DNA of 64,000 nucleotides from Cylindrotheca closterium (lineage: Eukaryota; Bacillariophyta; Bacillariophyceae; Bacillariales; Bacillariaceae): contig CAKOGP040000169.1 in NCBI GenBank assembly GCA_933822405.4, positions 1 to 64,000 on the forward strand, in the 5' to 3' direction. A model generated the notes under the pieces. It did not search any database. It worked only from the letters and a program-made list of their open reading frames with translations, and had not been told where the DNA came from. Position numbers and translations under genes: made by a program. This document shows, one piece after another, positions 1 to 10,572 of this stretch. Position 1 is the first letter of the stretch; the number at the start of each line of letters is the position of its first letter.

Positions 1-229
1 GGTGTTGCTGAGCAATGCTGTTGTGACGGTCGTTCGACCGTCGTCAGTATGATGAAAGGAATCCAATGATTCGTTCTCGAGCTTTCGTCTACGTTAGAAT
101 ATATGCTCTTCTTGTGATTTCGCTCTTGTGATCTCGCCTGCGTATGCTCACATATATAAAAAAGCATACAAAAATAATACATATATTAAAAGAACGTTTT
201 TGAAATGAAGCAAACTGCTTGTTTCTAAA

Positions 230-436
230 ATGTCGTCGAATTTCATGACCACGCAGAACCAAAACAAAACAAAAAAGACTTCTTCTAAAAGAAGTAGCAG
301 TTATTGGGCGAATACACGTGCGGTATTATATTTTACTTCCTCAATTCGTCGGCAGAAATTTACTGTCGCCATCATCTTCTTCAGCTGCATCTGCATCTCT
401 ATCTTCACAGCATACCTGGTACTTCTGCAGCACTAA
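230..436 (+). other. Possible upstream ORF (68 codons)
   Basis: A 68-codon frame begins 224 bases before the start chosen for the coiled-coil gene and ends 17 bases before it. Its last 25 residues are hydrophobic (around VAIIFFSCICISIFTAYLVLL), so it reads like a single membrane anchor. It could be a translated upstream ORF in the leader of the next gene, a separate small membrane protein, or chance. Nothing before it (1-229) looks coding. Very uncertain. Confidence 0.2.
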
Positions 437-453
437 ACAAGAGACGGTTCACT

Positions 454-2916
454 ATGTTCAAGAAAGGCAAGCAGGCCTTGCTCCGCAGAGGAAAACAAAA
501 TGAAAAAGAACCTGAACATCTGAATCATTCTCAGAAAGCAAGCTCAAACGATTCTTCCCACCACGACTCGTCTGAGCATTCAGACAAACAATCAGCTGAT
601 CATTTTGCTGATCATGGAACTCCAAACGATGGCATCCAGCCCTCTCCCAGTCCTGAAGAAAGTGATTTTCGTTGGAGTATCAAGCCTGATGCAAGACTAT
701 CCGATGGAGCAATCGGAATGAAATCCAAAAAGCAAAATACCGCACGAAACAACAAGATGACTATGTTGGGAGCCACCCCTGAGGGGCGACCCCATAATTC
801 TAGTGATGATTCTGGTGACGATCCATACCTTACAAGCGACGACGACAATATGCATTTAGGTGCTCCACTGGCGAATCATGAAGAGGTTCCCACGGAAGAA
901 GATCCAACTCCTGTTCCCATTGAAGAAGAAGAACCAACTACTGTTCCTATTGAAGAATCCCCAACCAGCGAAGATTCCATTCAAAAGGAAGAAATGGCTC
1001 CAAAAAAACGGAAGAAAAAGAAAAAGTCAGGAATTAGCACTTCGTCTAGGTCTTCTGGTGGTTCTAAGAAGAGAAGTGAGGATGTAGGTATTAGCAATTC
1101 CAGTAGATCGACGAAATCCAAGAAGGCCAAGACCAAGAAATTAAAGAAAGATGGTGTCAAAAAGACAAAGAAAAAGAAGAAAAAGGCTGGCGAAGATAGC
1201 GAAGGGCTCGAGGTCGAAGCACCAAAAAAGAAGTCAAGCCTCAAAGATCGTTTCCGAGCCTCACTTGCGATGATTGGTGGTGGCAGTGCGGCGCAAACGA
1301 AGGATCTCGACAAGGAAATTATTGCGGCCATTGAAGAAGATGGTAGCGAACAAGTTGAAGACAATGACACCCCTGACTCTCCGCTTGTTGATTCTACTTC
1401 TGTAGAGCCTGAGACCATCACGGAGAAAGAACAGTCATCTCCGTCCGTTGAATCTGAAACTGTCACTGAAAAAGAAAAGCAAGTGTCCAGGCTTACTGAT
1501 CTGGTGAAAGGAGGAGGAGCACCCGCCAATGGCGAAATAGCCCCCAAAGAGCAAATCCGCGAAGGTGCTAAGAGGATGAAGGCTATGCAGACCCTCCGTT
1601 CATGCGCCGTAGATACCCATTTTTCGGCTGCTTTCAGCTCGGAGCCTGACAAGTCGGTGAGTGCAGGACTCATGAGCGAATCTGATAAGGATACTGTCGA
1701 CAAAATGTTGGCCGAGCTGCGACAGTACGAAATACAACTCGAACAGGAACGAAACCAGCTAATTGCAGATCGAGATATGTTGCAACTCCAGCAGGAATCA
1801 GTTGAACACTTGCTAGAAGAGGAGACCCAAAAGGCCCAGCAGCTAGAAGCAAGAGTATCGGAACTAGAGAATATTTTGGAGAGTGAAGTCTACCGAAAGG
1901 AGAACGAAGAACTTATGATGAAGGTTCAGTTGATGGAGACTGAGCTTAAAAGACAAGAAGATTCATTGGCCAAAATGGTTGCTGATAAACAAGAGGTCAT
2001 GAAGCGGCAAAATTCGACTTCTACCGAACGAACATCCTCCATTGTTAGCAATTGGGATTCTGCTGATCTTATTCTTGACGGGAGTGAAGTGCAGTCTGAA
2101 AAACGCAGCAGCAGCTTAATGACCGTTCCGGGTGACGCCAAACTTCAAGGAGAGCTTCTTCAACTGCGATCCTCCTTGAACCACAAGGATAATGCCTTGG
2201 AAGAGCAGGCCAAGGAGATCGCCAAGCTAAAGGAACAGCTGGAACAGTCAGACGAAAATCAGAAGTTGAGCCAAGTGGAGGCTGCATGCGAGGAATTTCG
2301 CAATGAGAGTAAGGAAAATCGATCCGAAGTGGAGCGACTGAAGAAGCAACTTGCCAAAGTCGAAGCTGAAAAACAAGCAGAGATAATCAAGGGAGAACGA
2401 TGGAAACAATTGGAAGAAGAAAAGACAAAGGCCCTGAGAGAAGCTGAATATGAAAAGAACGAAGCTCTGAAGAAGTTGGACACGCATCTTCTTCTCAACC
2501 TCAAAACTACCAAGACAAGAGAGAGCACGATCAACAATGTGCTCGATATTGGTACTCCTGCTCAATATGCAACCACAACACCCACCGAAATTATTGAAGA
2601 GACTGACGAAATCGAAGAAAGCGAATTCAATGATTCAGAAAAGCAGGAGAAGACGAATTGGTTTGGACGTCGTGGAAAGGAAGTCGAAGAATTGAAAGGA
2701 ATAAAAAAGAAGAGACTGTCGATAGAAGAGGCAGAGGAGTTGAACTGGTTTGGATTCGGTGGTGATGGCGACGATAAAGTGCAGGAGAAGGACGATAATG
2801 CTGCGAGTGGATGGTTTGGATTTGGTGGAAAAGAGAAGAAAGATGACAGAAATGAAAATTCGGGCTTTTTTGGATTTGGCAAGAAGGGCAACAGTGAACA
2901 AGTTATCGCTGCCTAG
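454..2916 (+). CDS. Lys/Glu-rich coiled-coil protein with C-terminal W/F-F-G repeats
   Basis: An 820-residue protein with no recognised enzyme domain. The start at 454 (MFKKGKQ) is preferred over an in-frame ATG at 304, because the extra 50 residues look like translated leader. Residues 1-170 are acidic and Ser-rich. Residues about 180-265 are dense in Lys (KKRKKKKK and similar) and could bind nucleic acid, acidic lipid or silica-associated anions. Two long heptad-rich stretches (about 412-519 and 562-683) predict coiled coils. The last 90 residues hold four copies of a W/F-F-G motif (positions 735, 764, 786, 804: NWFGRRG, NWFGFGG, GWFGFGG, GFFGFGK), separated by charged linkers that shrink from 29 to 18 residues. 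The role is unknown; a scaffold or cytoskeleton-linked protein is plausible. Single exon. Confidence 0.8.
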   Translation: MFKKGKQALLRRGKQNEKEPEHLNHSQKASSNDSSHHDSSEHSDKQSADHFADHGTPNDGIQPSPSPEESDFRWSIKPDARLSDGAIGMKSKKQNTARNNKMTMLGATPEGRPHNSSDDSGDDPYLTSDDDNMHLGAPLANHEEVPTEEDPTPVPIEEEEPTTVPIEESPTSEDSIQKEEMAPKKRKKKKKSGISTSSRSSGGSKKRSEDVGISNSSRSTKSKKAKTKKLKKDGVKKTKKKKKKAGEDSEGLEVEAPKKKSSLKDRFRASLAMIGGGSAAQTKDLDKEIIAAIEEDGSEQVEDNDTPDSPLVDSTSVEPETITEKEQSSPSVESETVTEKEKQVSRLTDLVKGGGAPANGEIAPKEQIREGAKRMKAMQTLRSCAVDTHFSAAFSSEPDKSVSAGLMSESDKDTVDKMLAELRQYEIQLEQERNQLIADRDMLQLQQESVEHLLEEETQKAQQLEARVSELENILESEVYRKENEELMMKVQLMETELKRQEDSLAKMVADKQEVMKRQNSTSTERTSSIVSNWDSADLILDGSEVQSEKRSSSLMTVPGDAKLQGELLQLRSSLNHKDNALEEQAKEIAKLKEQLEQSDENQKLSQVEAACEEFRNESKENRSEVERLKKQLAKVEAEKQAEIIKGERWKQLEEEKTKALREAEYEKNEALKKLDTHLLLNLKTTKTRESTINNVLDIGTPAQYATTTPTEIIEETDEIEESEFNDSEKQEKTNWFGRRGKEVEELKGIKKKRLSIEEAEELNWFGFGGDGDDKVQEKDDNAASGWFGFGGKEKKDDRNENSGFFGFGKKGNSEQVIAA

Positions 2917-3699
2917 ATCGACAGGTTCCAGAAAGCCTTCGGACCGATCAATATCACACTCCAAAGCTGAGGTGAGACAGCCTGTGGCCTCTTGTCTTCC
3001 GACGCTCGAGGCTGGTTTGCGCTTGTCCCAATCTGATCTGAATAAAACATGATGCGAAGCAGAGAGTTTGCCATAATTTCCTTTATTTCTAGTACAAAAT
3101 GTTAAAGTTGAAGACATACATCTATGTAGCAGTCGCATTCTCAGTGTACGTAGCCGTGCCTTTCACCCAAACGACTTCCATTGTTGGCAATCAGACAGGT
3201 TCCATCCATCACTAGTCCAAAGTGGAACCAGTGAATCGGAACATTTACCTCAAATCGACGCTTTTGCAGTCGAAACATCATCGTTTCACCTCTATGCAAT
3301 TTACATCGATTATGTGAAGTCTGATCTACCTATGAATCTACTACTGGTGATTAGTTGGGAGGAAGAAAGGACAATTCCAGTATTTTTCTAAGATGGATTA
3401 GAGGCTTCTACTATCGCTACCACATTGTCCCATTGACAAGCACGGGAGTTTGTGCGTTTACATGCATTATGGCGCTCACATGAAGCTGAAAAGAACAAGG
3501 CTTCTTCCTTGGAAGTCCAAACGTCGTTGGAACATGGTGTCGTCCATGGTCGTGTATGCGGTTGCCTTTCGGCAAGTTCCTTTTGGACGAGGGCCGAAGG
3601 TCGATTCGTTTTATAGTGAGACATGAAAAAGTATTTCTGCACAGAAACCTCTCAATCTTGGTTGGACCATGTGAAACGGTGATGGCCGCAGTGCTGTAT
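2917..3699. other. Intergenic, no supported gene
   Basis: Only short overlapping frames on both strands. A minus-strand frame at 3388-3642 (84 codons, ending DNVVAIVEASNPS) has protein-like composition, but no family was recognised and no good start seen. Confidence 0.4.
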
Positions 3700-3978
3700 T
3701 TAGGCAGTGCTGGCAGCAAACTTCATCCGCTTCGCCAGCATAGGGCGTGGGATGGTTTTGTCGATGTGTGGTGACTTCATTGTGATTGATTGACTGCCTT
3801 GAGTTGCCTCTTCAGTCTCAAGAGTGAGCTCAGTCGTTTCGCTTGTATCGAATGCCATCTCCGCTTTTCTTCGCGACGGTGGTGACCTGGAGGGGGATCT
3901 GTCTTGGATGACCACAATGTCATGAAGTTGGTGTCTTTGTTTCAGGTTTGCGAAGTAGAGATGGAGGAGAGGTGACAT
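3700..3978 (-). CDS. Small hypothetical protein (92 aa)
   Basis: A 92-codon minus-strand frame with a basic Ser/Arg stretch (SPSRSPPSRRK), a Thr/Glu-rich centre and a Lys/Arg-rich end finishing FAASTA. No domain, signal peptide or membrane segment was recognised. Composition is compatible with a real small protein, but nothing else supports it. Confidence 0.28.
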   Translation of the reverse strand: MSPLLHLYFANLKQRHQLHDIVVIQDRSPSRSPPSRRKAEMAFDTSETTELTLETEEATQGSQSITMKSPHIDKTIPRPMLAKRMKFAASTA

Positions 3979-4592
3979 GGTTGGGATTGGATGGTGGGTG
4001 ATTCGAAGAGTGTAAAGTTTGGAAATTTACTATACTGTGTCAGGAACTTCGGAGCGATACATAGTACCAGTAGGTGATGTGTTGATCGATTGCGTTGCAT
4101 GTTGCATGCATCAGCGCATTGTTTTGCACGTTATAGGCCTCTCTATGATTCAACTTGCAGGGGTGTTTCATAAATCTGGCCTTGAGTATATTGGACTAAA
4201 GTACGTAGGTTGGTCTCAAAGTATCTTATATAAAATTTATGGATTGTTAAAAGGAGCACATTGGTTGCTCCGTTTTAACTTGTTCCATATGTATTTTTAA
4301 ACAAGTGATTAAACGCCCTTCAAGACATAGGATATAAAAGCGCTATCGTGAGTGATTTGTGCTGCAAAAGACTGCATACAACGAGGAAAAACGTAAAAGC
4401 GTTTGGACCGTTTGTGGATGGGTTTTGATTGGCTGCTGGCTGGCAGCTGATGTTATCTGTTACAGGATTTTGAATATTTGCGAAGTCACAATACGACCAG
4501 GCTGTGATTTCGCATATATCCCCAACCCTTACTATTGCTCTCACAAATCAATACTGCCGCCCAAATCAATTGCCAAAGCAACCAACACAATC
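3979..4592. other. Intergenic, no supported gene
   Basis: A 93-codon plus-strand frame (4019-4300) and the upstream extension of the next frame lie here. Neither has protein-like composition or a recognised family. Confidence 0.4.
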
Positions 4593-4823
4593 ATGACTCA
4601 ATCCAACAACAACTTGAAACAATCGTCGCCAAGTCACCACCCATCTTCCGACTTGCTTCCCAGTCGCACTCCTACAAAGGATGATTCGCCAGAAGAACGA
4701 AGCGTCTTTGTGATTGGAATCTTAGATGAAGTCCTTGACATTCTGAATGACGATATCTTCGGCTACGATGACGATCTCGTCTTCGACACCATGCCGGCAG
4801 AATGCGGGTTGTTACCCCAATAA
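4593..4823 (+). CDS. Small hypothetical acidic protein (76 aa)
   Basis: The start is placed at 4593 (MTQSNNNLKQ), because the 78 codons upstream in frame look non-coding. The first half is Ser/Pro/Asn-rich. The second half holds an acidic amphipathic stretch (ILDEVLDILNDDIFGYDDD) that could form a helix or binding peptide. No family was recognised. It could be a real short protein or a chance frame. Confidence 0.3.
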   Translation: MTQSNNNLKQSSPSHHPSSDLLPSRTPTKDDSPEERSVFVIGILDEVLDILNDDIFGYDDDLVFDTMPAECGLLPQ

Positions 4824-5495
4824 AAAAGAGGCAACACAACCACTTAATTTACCCGCTACTGCAACAGTGTAGTGAAAAAGCGAAATGTAAATATAGATAT
4901 AGAATACTCAATGCACAATCATTCAATCAGACACTCAGTCAAAAGAGTATTCAATACTGTTTACTAGAGGCAGACTACTTCTTGTGAATCACGACCGTCC
5001 TTCTAGCAACACCCGCACCAATGTTGTTGGAACCCCCAACACGCTACCACTATGCATGGACAGCCTACTAAATTCTCCCACCAGCTTCAATTGCTGATAT
5101 GCTTCGTTTGTGTATCAATTGCCTGGCTAAGACGGAATTCTTGAAGACAATAATTTGGTTAGGGGTCCTCATCAGCCTCAACCACAAACCACAAGTAATT
5201 TTCAATTTCATCAAGAGCGATATCTGTAAGTTGAGAGTGACGTGGACGAAGAGACGCCGACAGTGTACATAAAAGTAGAAAATATAATGCCCATTGACCC
5301 ATTGACCCATTGATTCTGAGAATGATTCAATCATTGTAGACAATAAGAAAAACTGACTCTGACACTATAATGTTGATCTGCTAACAAGCAACAACAAAGG
5401 TCCTCCTTTTTTAAATTAAACAAGCATAAGGAAAAATGTGTTTTGAATATTGTAAGAGTAGTTGCTATTATGATTTGATACCGATAGCATTTGAA
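4824..5495. other. Intergenic, no supported gene
   Basis: AT-rich, with only short frames. It holds a short tandem repeat of CCCATTGA near 5287-5313. Nothing else seen. Confidence 0.4.
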
Positions 5496-6470
5496 TCATG
5501 CTGCTGATGCACAAGACGTTTTCACAAATGCTGTACAGACGAAGCCGTCCAAGTGCAATACCTGATACATCTCGGTCTCTTGAGTTGTCAATAGAGTCAT
5601 TAGAGCACTTTGCAAATGACGTCTGCACATGAATAGCTTGGCTTGATTATTAGCTTTTCGATGAATTTGAGAAAGGTTATTGACAATGATCAGAAACACA
5701 GAAATATTGACTGTATTCTGATCGGTGTTGCCGTCTCCCACATGCCATTTGAAGGCCATTTCGTACAAGGATGCAGCCTTTTGGTATCGTTTGGCTTGCG
5801 CTCTATGGTCCGACAATGGGCATTCCAAACAAATCAAGTGCTTGGCAATGGCCAAATTCAAAGTTGTAATTTGTAGCAGAGCGTCACCCATCTTGTGGCC
5901 CATTGCCCCTGGATGAACTTCAATTCCTCGTCTATGCACGTAGTGGTCTTTACTCGTGTCGTAGATCTTTGGTTTGGAATCCTGTTCCAGACTGTAGCGA
6001 ACAGATGAGGAAACTGTACAATGTTGACAAGAGCAGTGGTTATCCATGCCATCATCATTGAATGTCTTTATCGCCTGAACAAATAGATTTGTGGCTTTGC
6101 GATAGTCTCCATAATTTAGCGCTTTGACGCCTTTGTTGTTGAAGTACTGTGCAAGAAGCGGTCGGGGAATAGACGGGTGTGCTTGGGCAGACCTTGACGA
6201 CGATGAAGAAGGTTTCAAGCAGGATGGACGTTGTGAAATACTGGATTGCACAACCACACCCGTGTCGGAACTTTGTGAGCAACTCTCATCGCACGTAGAA
6301 TGAAGTTGACAATTGGTAGTCATATCGTCGTTGTATTCCTGTTGGAAAGAGGTCCTAGCAGGTCTTGTCATCTTTCTGAATCCGAGGTATTGCTTCTGTT
6401 GATCTTGTCGTTTTTTATGATGGCTACTTTCACCACTAGTCCGAGCATATAGTGGTCGTAATTTGAACAA
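5496..6470 (-). CDS. TPR-like diatom family protein, copy 1
   Basis: A 324-residue protein. Residues 1-105 are low-complexity (Ser, Gln, His). From about 108 (LAQYFNNKGVKALNYGDYRKATNLF) it reads as a TPR-like helical repeat: a 'small residue - YGDY - KA - F' helix pair, then NLAIAKHL, a YQKAASLYEMAFKW helix and IVNNLSQIHRK. The same blocks occur in the same order in the gene at 10860-11576 (GDYDKAIKTL, YNMALANQL, LYELAYQWQ, LVNNIGDIHR), so the two are paralogs. Both end in a short Ala/Ser tail (ASAA, AGAA). Such proteins usually mediate protein-protein contacts; the partner is unknown. No membrane segment or signal peptide. The start is the first in-frame ATG; the ATG at residue 34 is an alternative. 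Confidence 0.7.
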   Translation of the reverse strand: MFKLRPLYARTSGESSHHKKRQDQQKQYLGFRKMTRPARTSFQQEYNDDMTTNCQLHSTCDESCSQSSDTGVVVQSSISQRPSCLKPSSSSSRSAQAHPSIPRPLLAQYFNNKGVKALNYGDYRKATNLFVQAIKTFNDDGMDNHCSCQHCTVSSSVRYSLEQDSKPKIYDTSKDHYVHRRGIEVHPGAMGHKMGDALLQITTLNLAIAKHLICLECPLSDHRAQAKRYQKAASLYEMAFKWHVGDGNTDQNTVNISVFLIIVNNLSQIHRKANNQAKLFMCRRHLQSALMTLLTTQETEMYQVLHLDGFVCTAFVKTSCASAA

Positions 6471-7335
6471 AAGTCACGAACAGTAAAGTTGAACCCTTGC
6501 TCTAAGGGTAATTATCCCGTCTTCTCTCAGAGGCATGTTATATGTATAACGAATTTAAACGCCGCTCGCTTTTGTTTAAAAGTAAATAGACCCAAAAGCT
6601 CGCGTTCGGTTTGATACACTCAAATGGGGGAGGCAAGAATCACGACCACTATCATGTGAACTGTGCAGCCAGCGTCTGTAGTTCATCCGTACCGTCTCTC
6701 TGCAAGCAAGAAGAGGCACAATTCTGTACTGTACTACTGCACTCGACTCGAAGAGTCCAATAATGACGGACGACTGCAAGATGTCCTCAGTAGCGATCGT
6801 TATTGTAAGCGTAAACAACGGTTAATCATGGATCGACCCCTTCGATAACTTGGAAAAAATCACAACCTTCATGATACCGATACCGGTAGTGGAAAAGGGC
6901 CTTGGGAGCCGTTTGAAATCAAATTCAAAAAGTTCGATCCCTTCTCACCCACCATGTACCGAATTCCATGCATTCTCCTTCATGATAATGATGTCTTCTC
7001 TCTCACTATTCGGCAGCTGATCAGAAGACTATCACGGCCAACATATATATAACATTGGATCTTCGTCCTCTTCTCCAAGTTCGACACGACACCGCAAGTG
7101 TGTTGTTGGTGGCCGCAAACCAAGCTATAGTAATCGAGTATCTGCTGTAGTTTTTTTGAATAGGAAACTCATTGACCAATATGGGTCATCACAAAAAGTA
7201 TACCAATTTAGCATCTCTATCAGTTGCCCTTAGGTGATCCTACGTTCAACCAGGAGCCATGAGTTGTATTGAGGTAGGATGCTGTCAGGAACGCCATCGT
7301 GCATTGTAGTACAATTCCACTCATTCGTACAACTA
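6471..7335. other. Intergenic, no supported gene
   Basis: Shared region between two minus-strand genes. It holds one exact TACCGGTA palindrome at 6881-6888 and no convincing coding frame. Confidence 0.4.
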
Positions 7336-8434
7336 TCATATGTCAAGTACAAAGGAATTGACAATATTCTCCACTGTCTCTCGCTCACTGCCACCTTTTT
7401 CAAATTTGACGGCATTGGACGAAGTCATTAGCATATAAATTTCATTCTCCACTTGGTAGGCATCCACGAGACCCCTCCTCTCTACTCGCAGTCCATTTCC
7501 TGTCACTGTGGCATATTTGATCTTGAATCGTCGTCTGGTGGCGCAACTACCGGCCGGGCATTCCACTAGTGTCTGCCCATTGACTACTTTGTAATCTTCT
7601 ATTGTCTGTCCTGTTTTGGAAACACTACCTTCTGGATCAAAGATCAAATCTCCAAGAACACTTTTCGACAAGGATGCGAGTGAGGTATCGGGTGGAAGAG
7701 TTGCCTGAAGCAAGTAAAGCTTGTCGCCCTGAGACCAGCTGTTAGTCAAATTCATCACAATAGATTAAATTAAAACAAAGCACAGAAAACAAAGAACTTA
7801 CATTTCGTTGGTCCACGTATTGGATACCGCCAGTGAATTTGTCTAGTTGCAGCCAATCGAAAGGAAACTCGAACTGAACTCCGACGGATCGCAGCTTGGA
7901 ACCGGTTGGTGGTACCACCACATCATTGAGACGATAGAGATTGCCAAGTGGTCCAGCCTTTTTCAACGACGGTCCGAATCCTGGGTTTGCACGGTAGGCC
8001 CAATGTGCTACTTTGCTATCCAGTGCTGTTTGATCCAGTGGCTTTTCAGTTCTTTTGGGAGCTGTGGTAGTTGTTTCAAGAGCTTTGACTTCCTTCACAC
8101 GCGCTGTCCCTGATCCATCGTAGGCTTTTAATTGCTGGGCAAGGTTTGCATTTCCTCCTCCTCCTCCTTCCACCTGCAATCCGCTGACGTCAATCCCTGC
8201 AAAAGCATTCTCGGGTGAAAGTAGGAACCCAACCCCCAAACCAGCAGCCTTCATTAATGAATATGAAAAAGATCTTCGGGAAGTTGATTCCTCGACTGTT
8301 GGCTTGGCAGCATGGAGGGCCATCGTCAATTCTTGCAGCCCGTAAGAAGATGATCTTTGAACGGAACCAGAGTTTGATTGGAAGGCATAGGTCTCCGTAA
8401 CCAACAGCAGACAAGTAGCAATAGAAAGTTTCAT
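7336..8434 (-). CDS. PsbP-domain thylakoid lumen protein (spliced)
   Basis: Two exons, 8434-7802 and 7728-7336, give 341 residues. The 73-base intron has donor GTAAGT and acceptor CTCAG, and joining restores ...YVDQRN|GDKLYLLQA... in phase. The N-terminus is a bipartite plastid leader. It starts with an ER-type signal (MKLSIATCLLLVTETYAF, with an AF cleavage motif typical of diatom plastid proteins). After a Ser-rich transit stretch comes a twin-arginine lumen signal (SRRSFSYSLMKAAGLGVGFLL) ending AFA|G. The remainder matches the PsbP fold: VQFEFPFDWLQLDKFTGG, YVDQRN, ETVENIVNSFVL near the end. PsbP-like and PPD proteins assist photosystem II or I in the lumen; which subgroup this is cannot be told by eye. 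Confidence 0.85.
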
Positions 8435-8757
8435 TTTACGTCTGTAACCTCAAACAACTTGGAACGGAAATGATGATATAGTGCTGTCATCGTGATTCCT
8501 CATCGGCATTTTTCTGACACCAAACACGTACACGTACACGTACGTGGACAATGGTTTTCTCATTTCAATGTTTGTCGTGTGTGCTTCCGCCTGACAGTGT
8601 GTCCGTCGGAATAATGGGTCTTTCATATCCAACTAAAAAATTCGGAAGATGCGTCGAAAAATGGTGCCAACATCTTTTTTGTTTCAATTTCAATAGCATA
8701 GCATATTACACCAATAACATTGACACTCATTCGCATATACCACGCTGATACATTATC
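8435..8757. other. Divergent intergenic region
   Basis: Lies between the PsbP-like gene (minus) and the PCIF1-like gene (plus), so it should hold both promoters. It contains an alternating ACGTAC run near 8526-8544. No gene seen. Confidence 0.45.
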
Positions 8758-10572
8758 ATGCCACCACCGCACCCTCGTTCCATTTGGAATCCCGCTGCTG
8801 AAATCCCTTCCACCACTCAAGTTCGACCTTGTTCTTCCTATGAGGATGATGATGATCATCATCATCATCATCATCATCATCAAGAAACAACCAATGATGC
8901 CGCTTGTTTTCCAGAACAAGAAGCCGCTCGAATGGCGGCTCTGAAACGGCTTCGACACAAACTGGTCACTCAATGTGCAAAGCAACAACACAATGCTAAG
9001 CCACCCACTCTAGCCATGGAGCGATGGTTGTCTCGAGAATCCTTGCAACGAGAGCTCTCAACGACAACAACGAAAGAAGACGGCGTCATCAAGGATCCAA
9101 TTCTTCCATCCACTGGCATTGTGGACGATGGCCTAGTGAAAGACTTGTCCCGCAACATGGAATACACAGAGGCACAATCGATAGCTGAAACATTGGCCAG
9201 TGACGCCAAGACTGCTGCGGAACGAATATCCAAGCTTAGTGGCACCAGAGAATCATCATCACCATCATCATCCAACAACAACACCGCCGTGAAGGCTGAG
9301 CTAAAAGCGTGTACCAAGGCACTCAAAAAGGCTTCCAAAGCCGTACAAAAGAATCTACAAACAAATGGCAATGACGACAGTGATGAATCATCATCATCTT
9401 CTTCTTCCAACGAGCTTCAAAAGTCGCTGACAGCCTTGCACGAAGCCACCCAACAACTGGACACATGCCGCCAAAAGATTCAACGGATCCAAGATTATGC
9501 CACCAACAAGAACATTGTTTTGGATAATTCTCGTCGACCTGGTATCTGCGATGTCATGTTGTTGCAAGCGGATGGAACCCCCAAAAAGCCCTATCTGACC
9601 ATTTCCATGAACCATCTCATCAAATTTGTCCAGCTCTGGCAGTTTCAAAATCATTCCACTTCTAGTAAGGTTTCAAAGATGATTAGCCCCAAAAGCATTG
9701 CCCAATCTCCCATGACCGCAATTATGGAAATGCCCGATGGCAGCAGCTTTCTTCGATATCTTTACTGTTGTTTGAGTCGATACGAAATGATCAAGGGAGC
9801 TGGGTACCAATGCGCCATGCCACCCATTGCCTTTGACGCGGCCAATATGGAGTTGGGTCTGGGTACCACGGTGGAATGCTTTGCCAGTCCCTTTAATTGT
9901 CGCTACAAACACTATTGCTCGGCCTTTCCCGATTTGGAACGCAAATTTGGATCGTTGGGTTCCTTTTTTGACGACTCTTCCTTTTTCCCCTCGAATGGTT
10001 CCTTTGAAGCGAATCCACCCTTTGTTCCCGAACTCATGTGGGCCATGAATGCCAAGTTGGAACGAATCTTGTCACATGAGAATGCCAAGGCATTATCCTT
10101 TTTGGTGATTGTACCAGTTTGGGGAGCCAATGGGATTGGCAATGTGGAAGAATTGGAAGCTTCCAAATATTGTGTGGCATCCAGTCGTATAGCAGCGGCC
10201 GATCATTCCTTTTGCGATGGCGCCCAGCACAAGGCATTGAAACAAGAGTTGCGTCCAAGTTCGTGGGACACGGCCGTCATTTTGTTGCAAACCCCTCAAG
10301 GAAGTGAGGAGTGGCCAGTCTCGCAGAGCAAGCTGGAGAGTGTCTTTTGCGCAGCCTTGAAGAAATCCAAGACTCGGTCGTCTTTGGCGGATTGGGAACG
10401 ACGTGGAGTGGGAAAAGGTGGCAGTGGTGGCGGTGGTACGAGTACGAGTACGAATAGACACCACCATCAAGAGGGCAATACGAAAAGACCTTATTCTTCA
10501 ACCACTACTACTGCCCCGTCATCATCAATATCACCAAGGTCGAGTTTCCGGGGGAAAAAGACCAAATTCTAA
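8758..10572 (+). CDS. PCIF1-like mRNA cap-adjacent m6A methyltransferase
   Basis: A 604-residue protein. The family blocks are clear: ECFASPFNCRYKHYCSAFPDLERKFGSLGSFF, SGSFEANPPF-like SFEANPPF with the catalytic NPPF at residues 419-422, and LSFLVIVPVW after it. In animals PCIF1 (CAPAM) adds N6-methyl to the 2'-O-methyl-adenosine next to the mRNA cap, with SAM as donor. The N-terminal WW domain of animal PCIF1, which binds the RNA polymerase II tail, is not visible. Instead residues 28-41 are an Asp then His run (DDDDHHHHHHHH), followed by a Ser/Lys-rich helical region with two low-complexity inserts. The C-terminus is a Gly/Ser/Thr-rich tail ending in basic residues, perhaps nuclear targeting. 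Single exon. Activity is inferred from motifs only. Confidence 0.87.
   Translation: MPPPHPRSIWNPAAEIPSTTQVRPCSSYEDDDDHHHHHHHHQETTNDAACFPEQEAARMAALKRLRHKLVTQCAKQQHNAKPPTLAMERWLSRESLQRELSTTTTKEDGVIKDPILPSTGIVDDGLVKDLSRNMEYTEAQSIAETLASDAKTAAERISKLSGTRESSSPSSSNNNTAVKAELKACTKALKKASKAVQKNLQTNGNDDSDESSSSSSSNELQKSLTALHEATQQLDTCRQKIQRIQDYATNKNIVLDNSRRPGICDVMLLQADGTPKKPYLTISMNHLIKFVQLWQFQNHSTSSKVSKMISPKSIAQSPMTAIMEMPDGSSFLRYLYCCLSRYEMIKGAGYQCAMPPIAFDAANMELGLGTTVECFASPFNCRYKHYCSAFPDLERKFGSLGSFFDDSSFFPSNGSFEANPPFVPELMWAMNAKLERILSHENAKALSFLVIVPVWGANGIGNVEELEASKYCVASSRIAAADHSFCDGAQHKALKQELRPSSWDTAVILLQTPQGSEEWPVSQSKLESVFCAALKKSKTRSSLADWERRGVGKGGSGGGGTSTSTNRHHHQEGNTKRPYSSTTTTAPSSSISPRSSFRGKKTKF

Noticed and set aside
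981..1703. Long minus-strand open frame (240 codons)
   Set aside because: Antisense shadow of the Lys/Ser-rich part of the coiled-coil gene; Lys codons read as Phe runs on the other strand.
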